DNA from: an uncultured Erysipelotrichales bacterium
Lineage (GTDB): Bacteria; Bacillota_I; Bacilli_A; Erysipelotrichales; Coprobacillaceae
Direction of reading: 5' to 3'
NCBI GenBank assembly: GCA_910579135.1
Contig: CAJTTM010000001.1
Location: 62,001-126,000 of the forward strand
DNA length: 64,000 nucleotides
Shown: positions 7,989 to 15,843 of the stretch, in pieces
Numbering within the stretch: the first letter of the stretch is position 1
Layout of the letters: every line of letters starts with the position of its first letter
Notes under the pieces: model-generated
Databases searched by the model: none
Seen by the model: the letters and a program-made list of their open reading frames with translations, nothing else
Told to the model about the DNA's origin: nothing
Program-made: the position numbers and the translations under genes

Positions 7989-8914
7989 AAGAAGTTATAG
8001 AAAACTACTATGATTTATCAATACTAGGTTTTATCAAAGTTAATGATTATGTTTATAAAATTAAAAGTGATCAATATTATTATCTTAAATTTGTTAGTGA
8101 TGATACATTAAATCATATAGTAGATTATATAGAATCACTTCATTTAAAATGTTTTGTTGATATATTAAAGAATAAAGATAATCAAATTCTAACATCTTAT
8201 CAAGATTATTATTTTTATTTAATGGAAGCCTTAGATGAAAGTCAAGATGAATTAAAGGAGATCAAGATGAAAACTTATTTTGAAACTTTATCTTATCTTC
8301 ATTATCATTCTTGTTATTATTTAAAAGTTAATCAAGAATACTTCAAAAAAATATATCATGATATAAACCATATCATAGAAGAACGCACTCAATATTATGA
8401 TGATATTATGAAAAGTTGTGAACAAAAGGTTTATCGTTCACCTAGTCAATGGTTATTTGTATTAAACTATTATCGTATTATGAATAGTTTATATACTGCA
8501 AAAATGTATTTAAAGAAATTTATGGATTTAGTTGTTCATGTTTCATCACTTAGAGTATGTTTGGTTTATAAGAATTTTGATTATCAACATATTTCTTTAA
8601 AGAATAGAAAATTATTATCTATAGATCATATGAGTATTGATATTCCTATTTATGATATTTATGACATCTATTCAAAATTGCCTGATATACTATTTGATTT
8701 AGATTGTTTAAGTGATTATTATTTAAAAACCATGGTTTTAAATGATTATGAAAAAGTATTATTATGTACTTTACTTAATGTTGTTCCTGTTATCTATTTA
8801 GAAGATGATGAAATTAGTAATATTATAAAAATTTCGAGATTATTATATTACATTGATTCTATTTGTACATTATCATCAAAACTTGATATTCAAATTAGTC
8901 ATGAAAACAAATAG
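7985..8914 (+). CDS. YsxE/CotS-like spore coat protein (kinase-fold family)
   Basis: A 309-residue protein overlapping the spoVID-like gene by ATGA. It is rich in Tyr, Asp, Ile and Lys and has a layout that could be a degenerate aminoglycoside-phosphotransferase/CotS fold: an N-terminal YYYLKF strand, a central region starting TYFETLSYLHYHS, and SIDHMSIDIPIYDIYD, which sits where family members have the DxD-like catalytic strand. No intact kinase motif is visible. The call rests mainly on position: in B. subtilis ysxE, a CotS-family coat gene, lies between spoVID and valS. It is presumably co-transcribed from the sigma-E-like promoter at 7281. Confidence 0.55.
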   Translation: MKEVIENYYDLSILGFIKVNDYVYKIKSDQYYYLKFVSDDTLNHIVDYIESLHLKCFVDILKNKDNQILTSYQDYYFYLMEALDESQDELKEIKMKTYFETLSYLHYHSCYYLKVNQEYFKKIYHDINHIIEERTQYYDDIMKSCEQKVYRSPSQWLFVLNYYRIMNSLYTAKMYLKKFMDLVVHVSSLRVCLVYKNFDYQHISLKNRKLLSIDHMSIDIPIYDIYDIYSKLPDILFDLDCLSDYYLKTMVLNDYEKVLLCTLLNVVPVIYLEDDEISNIIKISRLLYYIDSICTLSSKLDIQISHENK

Positions 8915-8939
8915 ATTTTATTTGTTGATGAGAAAGTGA

Positions 8940-8968
8940 TTGACAAGTGTTTTGGGCTTTGTTAAAAT
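8940..8968 (+). promoter_or_regulatory. Sigma-A promoter of the T-box/valS unit
   Basis: A perfect TTGACA (8940-8945), 17 bases, and TAAAAT (8963-8968). Predicted start is about 8975. Confidence 0.88.
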
Positions 8969-8974
8969 GAATAT

Positions 8975-9186
8975 ACGTTGAAGAGGAGGAGTACATTTTC
9001 TAGTCTTTTAGAGAGTCTCTGTTTGCTGAAAAGAGATAGATGAAAAAATGGAAGGTAGCCTTGGAGTATGTTTATTGAAAATAAGTAGATGAACACGTAG
9101 AACTGCGTTAAAGTTTTGAGTTATCGAAAGATAAGAATTAAGGTGGTACCACGAACATTCGTCCTTATACGAATGTTCTTTTTTTA
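8975..9186 (+). ncRNA. T-box leader, valine specifier (GUA)
   Basis: A tRNA-sensing leader RNA. Stem I features are visible: AGTA (the S-turn side) near 8990, an AGAGAG bulge region at about 9009, and GATGAA at about 9039. The T-box sequence AAGGTGGTACCACG spans 9140-9153. The terminator is GAACATTCGT (9153-9162) with ACGAATGTTC (9169-9178) and a T run to 9185. The alternative antiterminator pairs AAGG with CCTT at 9163-9166. The probable specifier is GTA at 9055-9057 in the context GAAGGTAG, which fits valS downstream. The specifier assignment is less certain than the T-box itself. Confidence 0.92.
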
Positions 9187-9199
9187 AGGAGGAAAAAAT

Positions 9200-9877
9200 A
9201 TGTATGTACTAGCAAGTCAACAATCAATGAGTTTTGAAATGATCTGGTTAACTTCATTTATTATAATGGGTCCACTCGTCTTTTTAGCAATGAGAAGATG
9301 GAGAAAAAACGCAAAACAAGTGAAGAGAGCAAATGATGAATTAAACAGTAAAAAGGAATATTATCATATTTTAACAAAAGAAAAGATGGATAATTGTCCT
9401 AGAGAGGATTTAGCAACTGCTGCTATTGTCCATGTTTTAAGAAAAGAAAGTGAAGATTATGATAATGTCTATAATAATTTAAATGAAAGTGAAAAAATTG
9501 TTTATATTATTTACGAATCAATGCTTTCTATTGACAACGGAAAAGGGTCTATTCGTACATTCTTTGAAAGTGATTTTTATAAACCTTTTTTCCCAATGAT
9601 TGATAAAGCGTTTAATGCCATTGATTGTCGTGAAATAGGGGATATGATGAAAGCTGCTAGACATTTTCAATATATTATTGAAAATAATATAGATGATGAA
9701 GATGATGATGTAGATTTAGGAGATTATGCTCATTATAATTATGGTGATTTTACAAATGAATTTATGACATTGATTATGACTTTAAATGTAAATAATCGAT
9801 TGATAGATTTTATTGATGAGCATAGAGATGATTTTATTGATGAAGAGGTTGAGGAAGATGAAAACATTAGCGAGTAA
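9200..9877 (+). CDS. Membrane-anchored acidic protein of unknown function in the valS operon
   Basis: A 225-residue protein with one N-terminal membrane helix (about 12-32, WLTSFIIMGPLVFLAM) followed by a basic RRWRKN stretch, predicting a cytoplasmic remainder. The soluble part is helical with very acidic segments (DDEDDDVDLGDY; EEVEEDENISE at the end). I recognise no catalytic motif or named family. It is the first gene after the valine T-box terminator and overlaps valS by 20 bases, so its expression should depend on uncharged tRNA-Val. The SD is AAGGAGG. Confidence 0.75.
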   Translation: MYVLASQQSMSFEMIWLTSFIIMGPLVFLAMRRWRKNAKQVKRANDELNSKKEYYHILTKEKMDNCPREDLATAAIVHVLRKESEDYDNVYNNLNESEKIVYIIYESMLSIDNGKGSIRTFFESDFYKPFFPMIDKAFNAIDCREIGDMMKAARHFQYIIENNIDDEDDDVDLGDYAHYNYGDFTNEFMTLIMTLNVNNRLIDFIDEHRDDFIDEEVEEDENISE

Positions 9878-12479
9878 ATATAATCATTTAGAAGTAGAAA
9901 AAGGAAAATACCAACAATGGTTAGATAAAAAATATTTTGAAGCAGGTGATTTAACAAAGAAACCATATTCAATTGTTATTCCACCACCAAATGTGACTGG
10001 AAAGCTTCATTTGGGTCATGCTTGGGATACAACTTTACAAGATATGATTATTAGATATAAAAGAATGCAAGGTTATGATGCGTTATGGCTTCCTGGAATG
10101 GATCATGCAGGAATAGCAACACAAGCCAAAGTAGAAGCGCGTATGAGAGAATCAGGAATTTCTCGATATGATTTAGGTAGAGAAAAGTTTTTAGAACAAG
10201 CTTGGGCTTGGAAAGAAGAATATGCTTCTATTATTAGAGCACAATGGGAAAAATTAGGGTTATCACTTGATTATTCTAAAGAAAGATTTACATTAGATAA
10301 TGGATTAAGTGATGCTGTTAAAGAAGTTTTTGTGAAATTATATGAAAAAGGATATATTTATCAAGGTGAACGTATTATCAACTGGGATCCAGTTCAACGT
10401 ACAGCACTTTCTAATATTGAAGTTATACATAAAGAGATTGAAGGAGCAATGTATTATTTTAAATACAAAGTTGTTGAAACTGGTGAAGAGTTAGTGATTG
10501 CTACAACACGACCTGAAACAATGTTTGCAGATCAAGCTATCTTTGTTCATCCAGATGATGAAAGATATACGCATTTAGTTGGTAAACATGCAATTAATCC
10601 AGCAAATGGAGAAGCTTTACCAATCATGGCTGATAGTTATATTGATATGGATTTTGGAACAGCTGTTATGAAATGTACTCCTGCTCATGATCCAAATGAC
10701 TTCTCACTAGCAAAGAAATATCATTTACCTATGCCTATTTGTATGAATGATGATGGTACAATGAATGAAATGTGTCATAAATATACTGGTATGGATCGTT
10801 TTGAATGTCGTAAGGCTTTAGTAGAGGATTTTAAAAATGATGGAGTTGTTGATCATATTGAAAAACATATGCATCAAGTAGGACATTCCGAAAGAAGTAA
10901 TGCAATTGTAGAACCATATTTATCAAAACAATGGTTTGTAAAGATGAAACCACTTGCTAATGCTGCTTTAGAAAATCAATTAAAAGATAGTAAAGTTCAT
11001 TTTATTCCAGAAAGATTTGAAAAGACATTTAAACAATGGATGGAAAATATAGAAGATTGGTGTATTTCAAGACAATTATGGTGGGGACATAGAGTACCTG
11101 CTTGGTATCATAAAGAAACAGGCGAAGTTTATGTTGGTAAGGAAGCACCTAAAGATATAGAAAATTACAAACAAGATGAAGATGTATTAGATACATGGTT
11201 TTCTAGTGCTTTATGGCCATTTAGTACAATGGGATGGCCAAATGAAGAAAGCGAATTATATCAAAGATATTTTCCAACTGATACATTAGTAACAGGGTAT
11301 GATATTATTTTCTTCTGGGTATCTAGAATGATCTTCCAATCATTAGAATTTACAAAACAAAGACCATTTAAAAATGTTCTTATTCATGGTTTGATTAGAG
11401 ATGAACAAGGTAGAAAGATGTCTAAATCTTTAGGTAATGGTGTTGATCCTATGGATGTTATTGATCAATATGGTGCTGACACTTTAAGGTTTTTCTTAAC
11501 AACTAATTCTGCTCCTGGTATGGATTTAAGATATATTCCTGAAAAATTAGAAGCATCATGGAATTTTATTAATAAGATTTGGAATTCTGCTAGATTTGTT
11601 TTAATGAATATTGATGAAGAATTAAAATATGAAGATTTAGTATTTGATCATTTGAATTTAAGTGATCAATGGATCTTAAATCGTCTTAATGAAGTCATAA
11701 CAAGTGTTGATGAAAACATGGATAAATTTGAATTTGTTAATGTTGGTAGTGAATTATATGATTTTATTTGGAATGATTTTTGTTCTTGGTATATTGAATT
11801 ATCTAAGGTTCATTTAAATGGCGATGATGAGTTAGCAAAGAAAGCATCTATTCATACATTAGTTTATGTATTAAATGCAATTGTTAAATTATTACATCCA
11901 TTTATGCCATTTGTGACTGAGGAAATTTATCAATCTATTCCTCATCTTGAAGAATCTATTTGTATTGCAAAATGGCCAGAGGTAAGAAAAGAATTAAGTT
12001 TTGAAGGTATTAATGACAAGTTTGCTTATGTTATTGATATTGTAAAAGGTATACGTAATATAAGAGCTGTTTATACGATTAAAAATAAAGTTGAGGTTAA
12101 ATATACTATCGAAACAAAAGAAGACTCTCTACCAGCTTTCTTAAATGATATTGAACCTTATATCATTAAATTATGTAATGCATCATGTGATGGTTATAAT
12201 AAAGATGTAAGTGCTGATGTGGCTTCTGAAATGATTAAGGGTGGAAATGTTTTAATTGTTGAAACAGGAGCTTATGTTGATAAAGAAGCAGAGAAATCAA
12301 AACTTGAAAATGAAAAGAAAAAACTTGAGGGTGAAATTAAACGTTGTGAGGGTATGCTTTCGAATCCTAACTTTGTTAATAAAGCACCAGAAGCTAAAGT
12401 TGAACTTGAAAGAAAGAAACTTGCTGAATACAAATCTAAGTATGAAGCTGTCATAGAAAAAATAGGATTTATGAAATAG
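9858..12479 (+). CDS. valS: Valyl-tRNA synthetase
   Basis: Class Ia synthetase charging tRNA-Val. The HIGH motif is HLGH at residues 51-54 and KMSKS is at 520-524. The editing domain lies between (GTAVMKCTPAHDPNDF), and a C-terminal coiled coil (EAEKSKLENEKKKLE onward) is typical of bacterial ValS. The start at ATG 9858 gives 873 residues beginning MKTLASKYNHLEVE. It is preferred over the codon at 9813 because AAGAGG lies 9 bases upstream and the extra residues match nothing in the family. The gene is under T-box control, followed by a strong terminator. folC, which follows valS in B. subtilis, is absent. Confidence 0.97.
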   Translation: MKTLASKYNHLEVEKGKYQQWLDKKYFEAGDLTKKPYSIVIPPPNVTGKLHLGHAWDTTLQDMIIRYKRMQGYDALWLPGMDHAGIATQAKVEARMRESGISRYDLGREKFLEQAWAWKEEYASIIRAQWEKLGLSLDYSKERFTLDNGLSDAVKEVFVKLYEKGYIYQGERIINWDPVQRTALSNIEVIHKEIEGAMYYFKYKVVETGEELVIATTRPETMFADQAIFVHPDDERYTHLVGKHAINPANGEALPIMADSYIDMDFGTAVMKCTPAHDPNDFSLAKKYHLPMPICMNDDGTMNEMCHKYTGMDRFECRKALVEDFKNDGVVDHIEKHMHQVGHSERSNAIVEPYLSKQWFVKMKPLANAALENQLKDSKVHFIPERFEKTFKQWMENIEDWCISRQLWWGHRVPAWYHKETGEVYVGKEAPKDIENYKQDEDVLDTWFSSALWPFSTMGWPNEESELYQRYFPTDTLVTGYDIIFFWVSRMIFQSLEFTKQRPFKNVLIHGLIRDEQGRKMSKSLGNGVDPMDVIDQYGADTLRFFLTTNSAPGMDLRYIPEKLEASWNFINKIWNSARFVLMNIDEELKYEDLVFDHLNLSDQWILNRLNEVITSVDENMDKFEFVNVGSELYDFIWNDFCSWYIELSKVHLNGDDELAKKASIHTLVYVLNAIVKLLHPFMPFVTEEIYQSIPHLEESICIAKWPEVRKELSFEGINDKFAYVIDIVKGIRNIRAVYTIKNKVEVKYTIETKEDSLPAFLNDIEPYIIKLCNASCDGYNKDVSADVASEMIKGGNVLIVETGAYVDKEAEKSKLENEKKKLEGEIKRCEGMLSNPNFVNKAPEAKVELERKKLAEYKSKYEAVIEKIGFMK

Positions 12480-12497
12480 GGAATTTTCCCTATTTTT
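12474..12497 (+). terminator. Terminator after valS
   Basis: AAATAGGG (12474-12481), 6-base loop, CCCTATTT (12488-12495), then T's. Confidence 0.9.
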
Positions 12498-12593
12498 TCT
12501 TTACTAATTTCATGAATTTAAAAGAAAAAAAAGAAAAACATATAAAAAAATATAATAGAATAATAGGGGCTGTTTTAAGAAAGGATGGTTTAT

Positions 12594-12755
12594 ATGAAAG
12601 AATTAACATTACAACAACAATGTCAAGTCAATGGAGGTGGTTTAGCAACTGTTATTATTTATTGTATTATTGGAACTGGATTATATAAGATTATTAAATC
12701 CAAAAAAGGTCGTATTAGTATTCCTAAATTAATTACCCTTGAATGGAAACATTAA
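12594..12755 (+). CDS. Small double-glycine leader peptide (bacteriocin-like)
   Basis: A 53-codon gene with SD AAGGAT 7 bases before ATG 12594. The protein starts MKELTLQQQCQVNGG, a short leader with the E-L-x-x-Q-x-x-x-V-N-G-G pattern of peptides cleaved after GG by C39-peptidase ABC transporters. The predicted mature part of about 38 residues begins GLATVIIYCIIGTGLYK and is hydrophobic first, then strongly basic (six Lys/Arg plus a terminal His, one Glu). This is the usual make-up of small class II bacteriocins or peptide pheromones. No transporter or immunity gene is nearby, so activity is unproved. A TATAAT at 12551-12556 may be its -10; the -35 is poor. Confidence 0.65.
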   Translation: MKELTLQQQCQVNGGGLATVIIYCIIGTGLYKIIKSKKGRISIPKLITLEWKH

Positions 12756-12766
12756 TAATTTATACT

Positions 12767-12791
12767 CTCCTAGCATACAATATGCTAGGAG
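12767..12791 (+). promoter_or_regulatory. SD-sequestering hairpin
   Basis: CTCCTAGCATA (12767-12777), CAA loop, TATGCTAGGAG (12781-12791): 11 perfect base pairs with three-base loop. The 3' arm contains five of the six bases of the AGGAGG SD (12787-12792) used by ATG 12799. The following TATTTTAT is a poor terminator tail, so occlusion of the SD is the more obvious role. Confidence 0.7.
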
Positions 12792-12798
12792 GTATTTT

Positions 12799-13158
12799 AT
12801 GAAAACAGAAATAAAGATGATAGTGATAAGTTTTGTATTGATTTTTTTGTATATAGGTATTTTTACATATTGTGTTAATGCTATGCAAAAAGATTTTCAT
12901 GTTTTACAAGTAGGTATTTATTCTAAAGAAGAAAATAAGAATCAGAAGATTAATGAATTGAAGGATAAGGGAATGGTTGCAGAATATTATAAACAAGATG
13001 GTAAGTTTTATATTATTTCTTTTTTAAGTGATAATTTAGACGATGTAGAAAAATATCAAAAGGAATATAAAGTAAAAGGAATCATTAAAACTTATAATGG
13101 ATTTGTTAATGAAAAGACAAGTGACTTTTTAAAAAGATTAAAGGAAGGAAAGGTTTAA
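12799..13158 (+). CDS. SPOR-domain-like membrane protein (possible SpoIIB counterpart)
   Basis: A 119-residue protein with an N-terminal transmembrane helix (about 7-28) and an extracytoplasmic domain reading HVLQVGIYSKEENK, then KDKGMVAEYYKQDGKFYIISF, the strand-helix pattern of a SPOR peptidoglycan-binding domain. In B. subtilis spoIIB, a SPOR-domain septal sporulation gene, lies between valS and radC, so position supports a SpoIIB-like role, though this protein is much shorter. The start at ATG 12799 follows AGGAGG; an in-frame TTG at 12739 lies inside the upstream peptide gene and is rejected. The SD is locked in the hairpin at 12767-12791. It abuts radC with no gap. Confidence 0.65.
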   Translation: MKTEIKMIVISFVLIFLYIGIFTYCVNAMQKDFHVLQVGIYSKEENKNQKINELKDKGMVAEYYKQDGKFYIISFLSDNLDDVEKYQKEYKVKGIIKTYNGFVNEKTSDFLKRLKEGKV

Positions 13159-13833
13159 ATGATCAAGACTTTGCCAATGGAGGAAAACCCAAGAGAGAAA
13201 GCTTTAACTTATGGAATAGAAACATTATCTAATGTAGAGCTATTAGCTTTGATATTAAGAACAGGAAATAAAAAAGAAAATGTATTAGAGTTATCTGCAA
13301 GAGTTTTAAAAGAGATAGGTGGAATGAAACATCTTAATGAAATGAATTATGCTTTTTTAACTTCTATAAAAGGAATAAAACAAGCGAAGGCTATTGAAAT
13401 ATTAGGTGTTATTGAATTTGCGAAAAGAATGCATAATATTAATTATCAAAGTGAAGTTTTAAATGATCCACATTTAATATATCAATGGATGAAAAATAAA
13501 ATGATGTTTTTAAATCAAGAACATTTTGTGGTTTTATGTTTAGATACAAAATGCCGTTTGATTAAAGAAAAAACTTTATTTATAGGAACTTCAAATATGA
13601 GTATTGTTTCACCAAAAGAAATATTTAAAGAAGCTATCGCAAGTAATAGTACTTTTATTATTATTTGCCACAATCATCCTTCTGGTGATTGTTATCCTAG
13701 TGATGAAGATATACATCTTACAAATCATATAAAAAAATCTGGAGAAATGATAGGGATTAAAGTTTTAGATCATATTATTATTGGGAAAAATGAATTTTAT
13801 AGTTTTGAAATGGGAAAAAAAGTGAAAATTTAA
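13159..13833 (+). CDS. radC: RadC family JAB-domain protein
   Basis: A 224-residue RadC. The N-terminal helix-hairpin-helix part includes GIETLSNVELLALILRTG and TSIKGIKQAKA. The C-terminal JAB metalloprotease-like domain has the zinc motif CHNHPSGDCYPSDED with an upstream Glu. The molecular role is still unclear despite the historical DNA-repair name. Its ATG follows the preceding stop directly, so translation is probably coupled. The order radC-mreC-mreD-minC-minD matches B. subtilis except that mreB is missing. Confidence 0.95.
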   Translation: MIKTLPMEENPREKALTYGIETLSNVELLALILRTGNKKENVLELSARVLKEIGGMKHLNEMNYAFLTSIKGIKQAKAIEILGVIEFAKRMHNINYQSEVLNDPHLIYQWMKNKMMFLNQEHFVVLCLDTKCRLIKEKTLFIGTSNMSIVSPKEIFKEAIASNSTFIIICHNHPSGDCYPSDEDIHLTNHIKKSGEMIGIKVLDHIIIGKNEFYSFEMGKKVKI

Positions 13834-13850
13834 TATACATTTGTTTTTGG

Positions 13851-13879
13851 TTGTTTTTTTTGTCATATAATATTATAAT
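13851..13879 (+). promoter_or_regulatory. Sigma-A promoter of the mre-min operon
   Basis: TTGTTT (13851-13856), 17 bases, TATAAT (13874-13879). A second TATAAT at 13866-13871 overlaps it. Confidence 0.65.
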
Positions 13880-13901
13880 AGTTACAAGTTAGGAGTGAGA
13901 T

Positions 13902-14747
13902 TTGTTGGATAAAAAGAAGAAACGTAATAAAAGAATTATTATCATAACTGTTGTTCTTATTTTCTTTTCGATTATGACTTTAGTGACTAATCGTAGTAGT
14001 TCTCCTATTGAAACTATTTTGAAAGATACAATTTCAAATATAGAATATTATTGTATAAAGGCGCCAATTCATTTTGTTAGTCATATATTTGATGAGTATG
14101 TTTCTTTAAAAGATAGTTATGATGAAAATGAAAAGTTAAAAAAACAATTAGATAAATCTATTAGAAATCAAGCTACTATTGATGTTTTAAATGAAGAATT
14201 AGATGAGTTAAAGAAAATCACAAAAATAGATTATTTACCTACAGATTATAATTTAAAATATGCAACTGTTATATCACGTGATGTTGAAAATTGGAGCAGT
14301 CAATTAAAAATTGATTTAGGTAAAAATTCAGGAGTTGCTAAAGATATGGCTGTTGTTAGTTCTAAAGGTATGATTGGAGTTATTACAGAAGTTAGTGAAA
14401 CTTCATCAACTGTATCTTTGTTATCGAATGAAAAGAGTATGAGTCAACTTCCAGTTATGATTTTAAGTGGTAAGGATAAGTATTATGGTTTATTAGATAA
14501 TTATGATTTAAAGAATAAATCTTATCGTATTAAATTATTGAGTGATGTTAAAGAAATCAAAGAAAATTCTAAAGTTGTAACAAGTGGTTTGGGTGGAAGT
14601 AAAAAGAGTCCTAAAGGTATTTTGATTGGTAATGTAAAAAAATATTCTATGAAGGAAGATGCTTTAGAATCTATCTGTTATGTTGATCCTAGTGTTGATT
14701 TTGATGATTTGAGTTATTTAGCTGTTGTTCAAAGGGTGAATAAATAA
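13902..14747 (+). CDS. mreC: Rod-shape protein MreC
   Basis: A 281-residue bitopic protein: basic start (KKKKRNKR), one membrane helix (about 10-27), a coiled coil (about 65-105) and the beta-rich MreC core with VISRDVENWSSQLKIDLG and KDMAVVSSKGMIGVI. It links the cytoskeleton to the lateral-wall elongation machinery. The start is TTG: either 13902 or the next codon 13905 fits SD AGGAG at 13891. It overlaps mreD by one base (TAATG). mreB is not adjacent, unlike B. subtilis. Confidence 0.95.
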   Translation: MLDKKKKRNKRIIIITVVLIFFSIMTLVTNRSSSPIETILKDTISNIEYYCIKAPIHFVSHIFDEYVSLKDSYDENEKLKKQLDKSIRNQATIDVLNEELDELKKITKIDYLPTDYNLKYATVISRDVENWSSQLKIDLGKNSGVAKDMAVVSSKGMIGVITEVSETSSTVSLLSNEKSMSQLPVMILSGKDKYYGLLDNYDLKNKSYRIKLLSDVKEIKENSKVVTSGLGGSKKSPKGILIGNVKKYSMKEDALESICYVDPSVDFDDLSYLAVVQRVNK

Positions 14748-15262
14748 TGGAAATGAAGAATACTTATTTATATAGATATTTTTTAGTGATGTTTATTTGT
14801 TTTACAATAGATAGTGTCATGAGTTATTTTTTACCAATGAATTATAGTAAGGAGAATATTGTTATTATTCCTTCAATTGCATTAATGATGTATTTATTAA
14901 TGATTAGAGATATTGATGCAACATATAGATATTTTTTTGGTGGTATATGTGGTCTTTATTATTCTATTGTATATTCAAATTCACTTGCTATTTATATTCT
15001 TATTTATATGATTATAGCTTTTATTAGAAGTTATATTATAAAATTAGAGGATTTATCTTTTTTAGAAGCGATTTTGTTTGCTGTTTTGACAATTTTTGTA
15101 CAAGAGATTGTGATATATTGGTTAATGAGGATTACCAATGTCACAAGTATGGTATTAGTTCAATTTTTACTATTACGTGTTTTGCCAACACTTATAGTCA
15201 ATATGATACTTTTTGTTGGTGTATACCTTGTATATAATAAGATCAAAATAGAGGTGAAATAA
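14747..15262 (+). CDS. mreD: Rod-shape protein MreD
   Basis: A 171-residue protein with about five membrane helices and little else, the size and topology of MreD. It begins MEMKNTYLYRYFLVMFICF. It works with MreC in cell elongation. The identification rests on hydrophobic profile and position directly behind mreC and before minC. Start and stop overlap both neighbours by a single base, showing a tightly coupled operon. Confidence 0.88.
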   Translation: MEMKNTYLYRYFLVMFICFTIDSVMSYFLPMNYSKENIVIIPSIALMMYLLMIRDIDATYRYFFGGICGLYYSIVYSNSLAIYILIYMIIAFIRSYIIKLEDLSFLEAILFAVLTIFVQEIVIYWLMRITNVTSMVLVQFLLLRVLPTLIVNMILFVGVYLVYNKIKIEVK

Positions 15263-15843
15263 TGAGTGTTGTAGTTAAAGGAAAAAATGATTTATTGGTT
15301 TTTCATTGTACGATTGAGAATCATTTTGATGATGTGTTAAAAGAAATTGATGAGCTTTTGGATAAGCCGCTTTTTGTAGAAGCAGGTTATTATCCAAAGG
15401 CTTTTTTTGATTTTGGTTGTCGATATTTAAATGAGAAAGAATTAAATTGTTTATTAGATGTTTTATTAGTCAAAAAAAGAGTTATATTTTGTGGGGTGAA
15501 TTTACTTAAAGAAAACGAAAAGATTGTTGATATGTATACAAAAAGTATTCATGCTGGTGAGGTTGTAAAGATACATAGGGACACATTGTTTTTAATGCCT
15601 TTAAATGAGGGTGGAGTGATTTATAGTGATTCTCATGTTTATTTTTTAGGGAAAGTGAAAGGGAAGGTTGTTGGTTTGAGTAGAGATGTTCGTATTTATG
15701 GTCACTATTTTGAAAATGCTGAAATTAGGATTATGAATCATTGTTTACATGATGTGACAACTTTTACAAATGTAATGATATATGATAATAAGGAAGAAAT
15801 TGTAATGAAGAAGGAGGAGGATTTATGGCAAGAGTCATTGTAG
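15262..15843 (+). CDS. minC: Septum-site inhibitor MinC
   Basis: A 193-residue inhibitor of FtsZ assembly. The C-terminal beta-helix domain is recognisable: GDVNPGA-like segments are replaced here by AGEVVKIHRDTLFLMPLNEGG and KVKGKVVGLSRDVRIYGHYFENAEIRI, with the SD-type FLGKVKG strand. The N-terminal domain (1-95) is poorly conserved. The call is supported by its place immediately before minD with a 19-base overlap. SD is GAGGTGAAATA. Confidence 0.9.
   Translation: MSVVVKGKNDLLVFHCTIENHFDDVLKEIDELLDKPLFVEAGYYPKAFFDFGCRYLNEKELNCLLDVLLVKKRVIFCGVNLLKENEKIVDMYTKSIHAGEVVKIHRDTLFLMPLNEGGVIYSDSHVYFLGKVKGKVVGLSRDVRIYGHYFENAEIRIMNHCLHDVTTFTNVMIYDNKEEIVMKKEEDLWQESL

Noticed and set aside
9739..9972. 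77-codon minus-strand hydrophobic frame at the valS start
   Set aside because: Arises from complement of Asp/Glu-rich codons of the upstream gene and overlaps two real genes.
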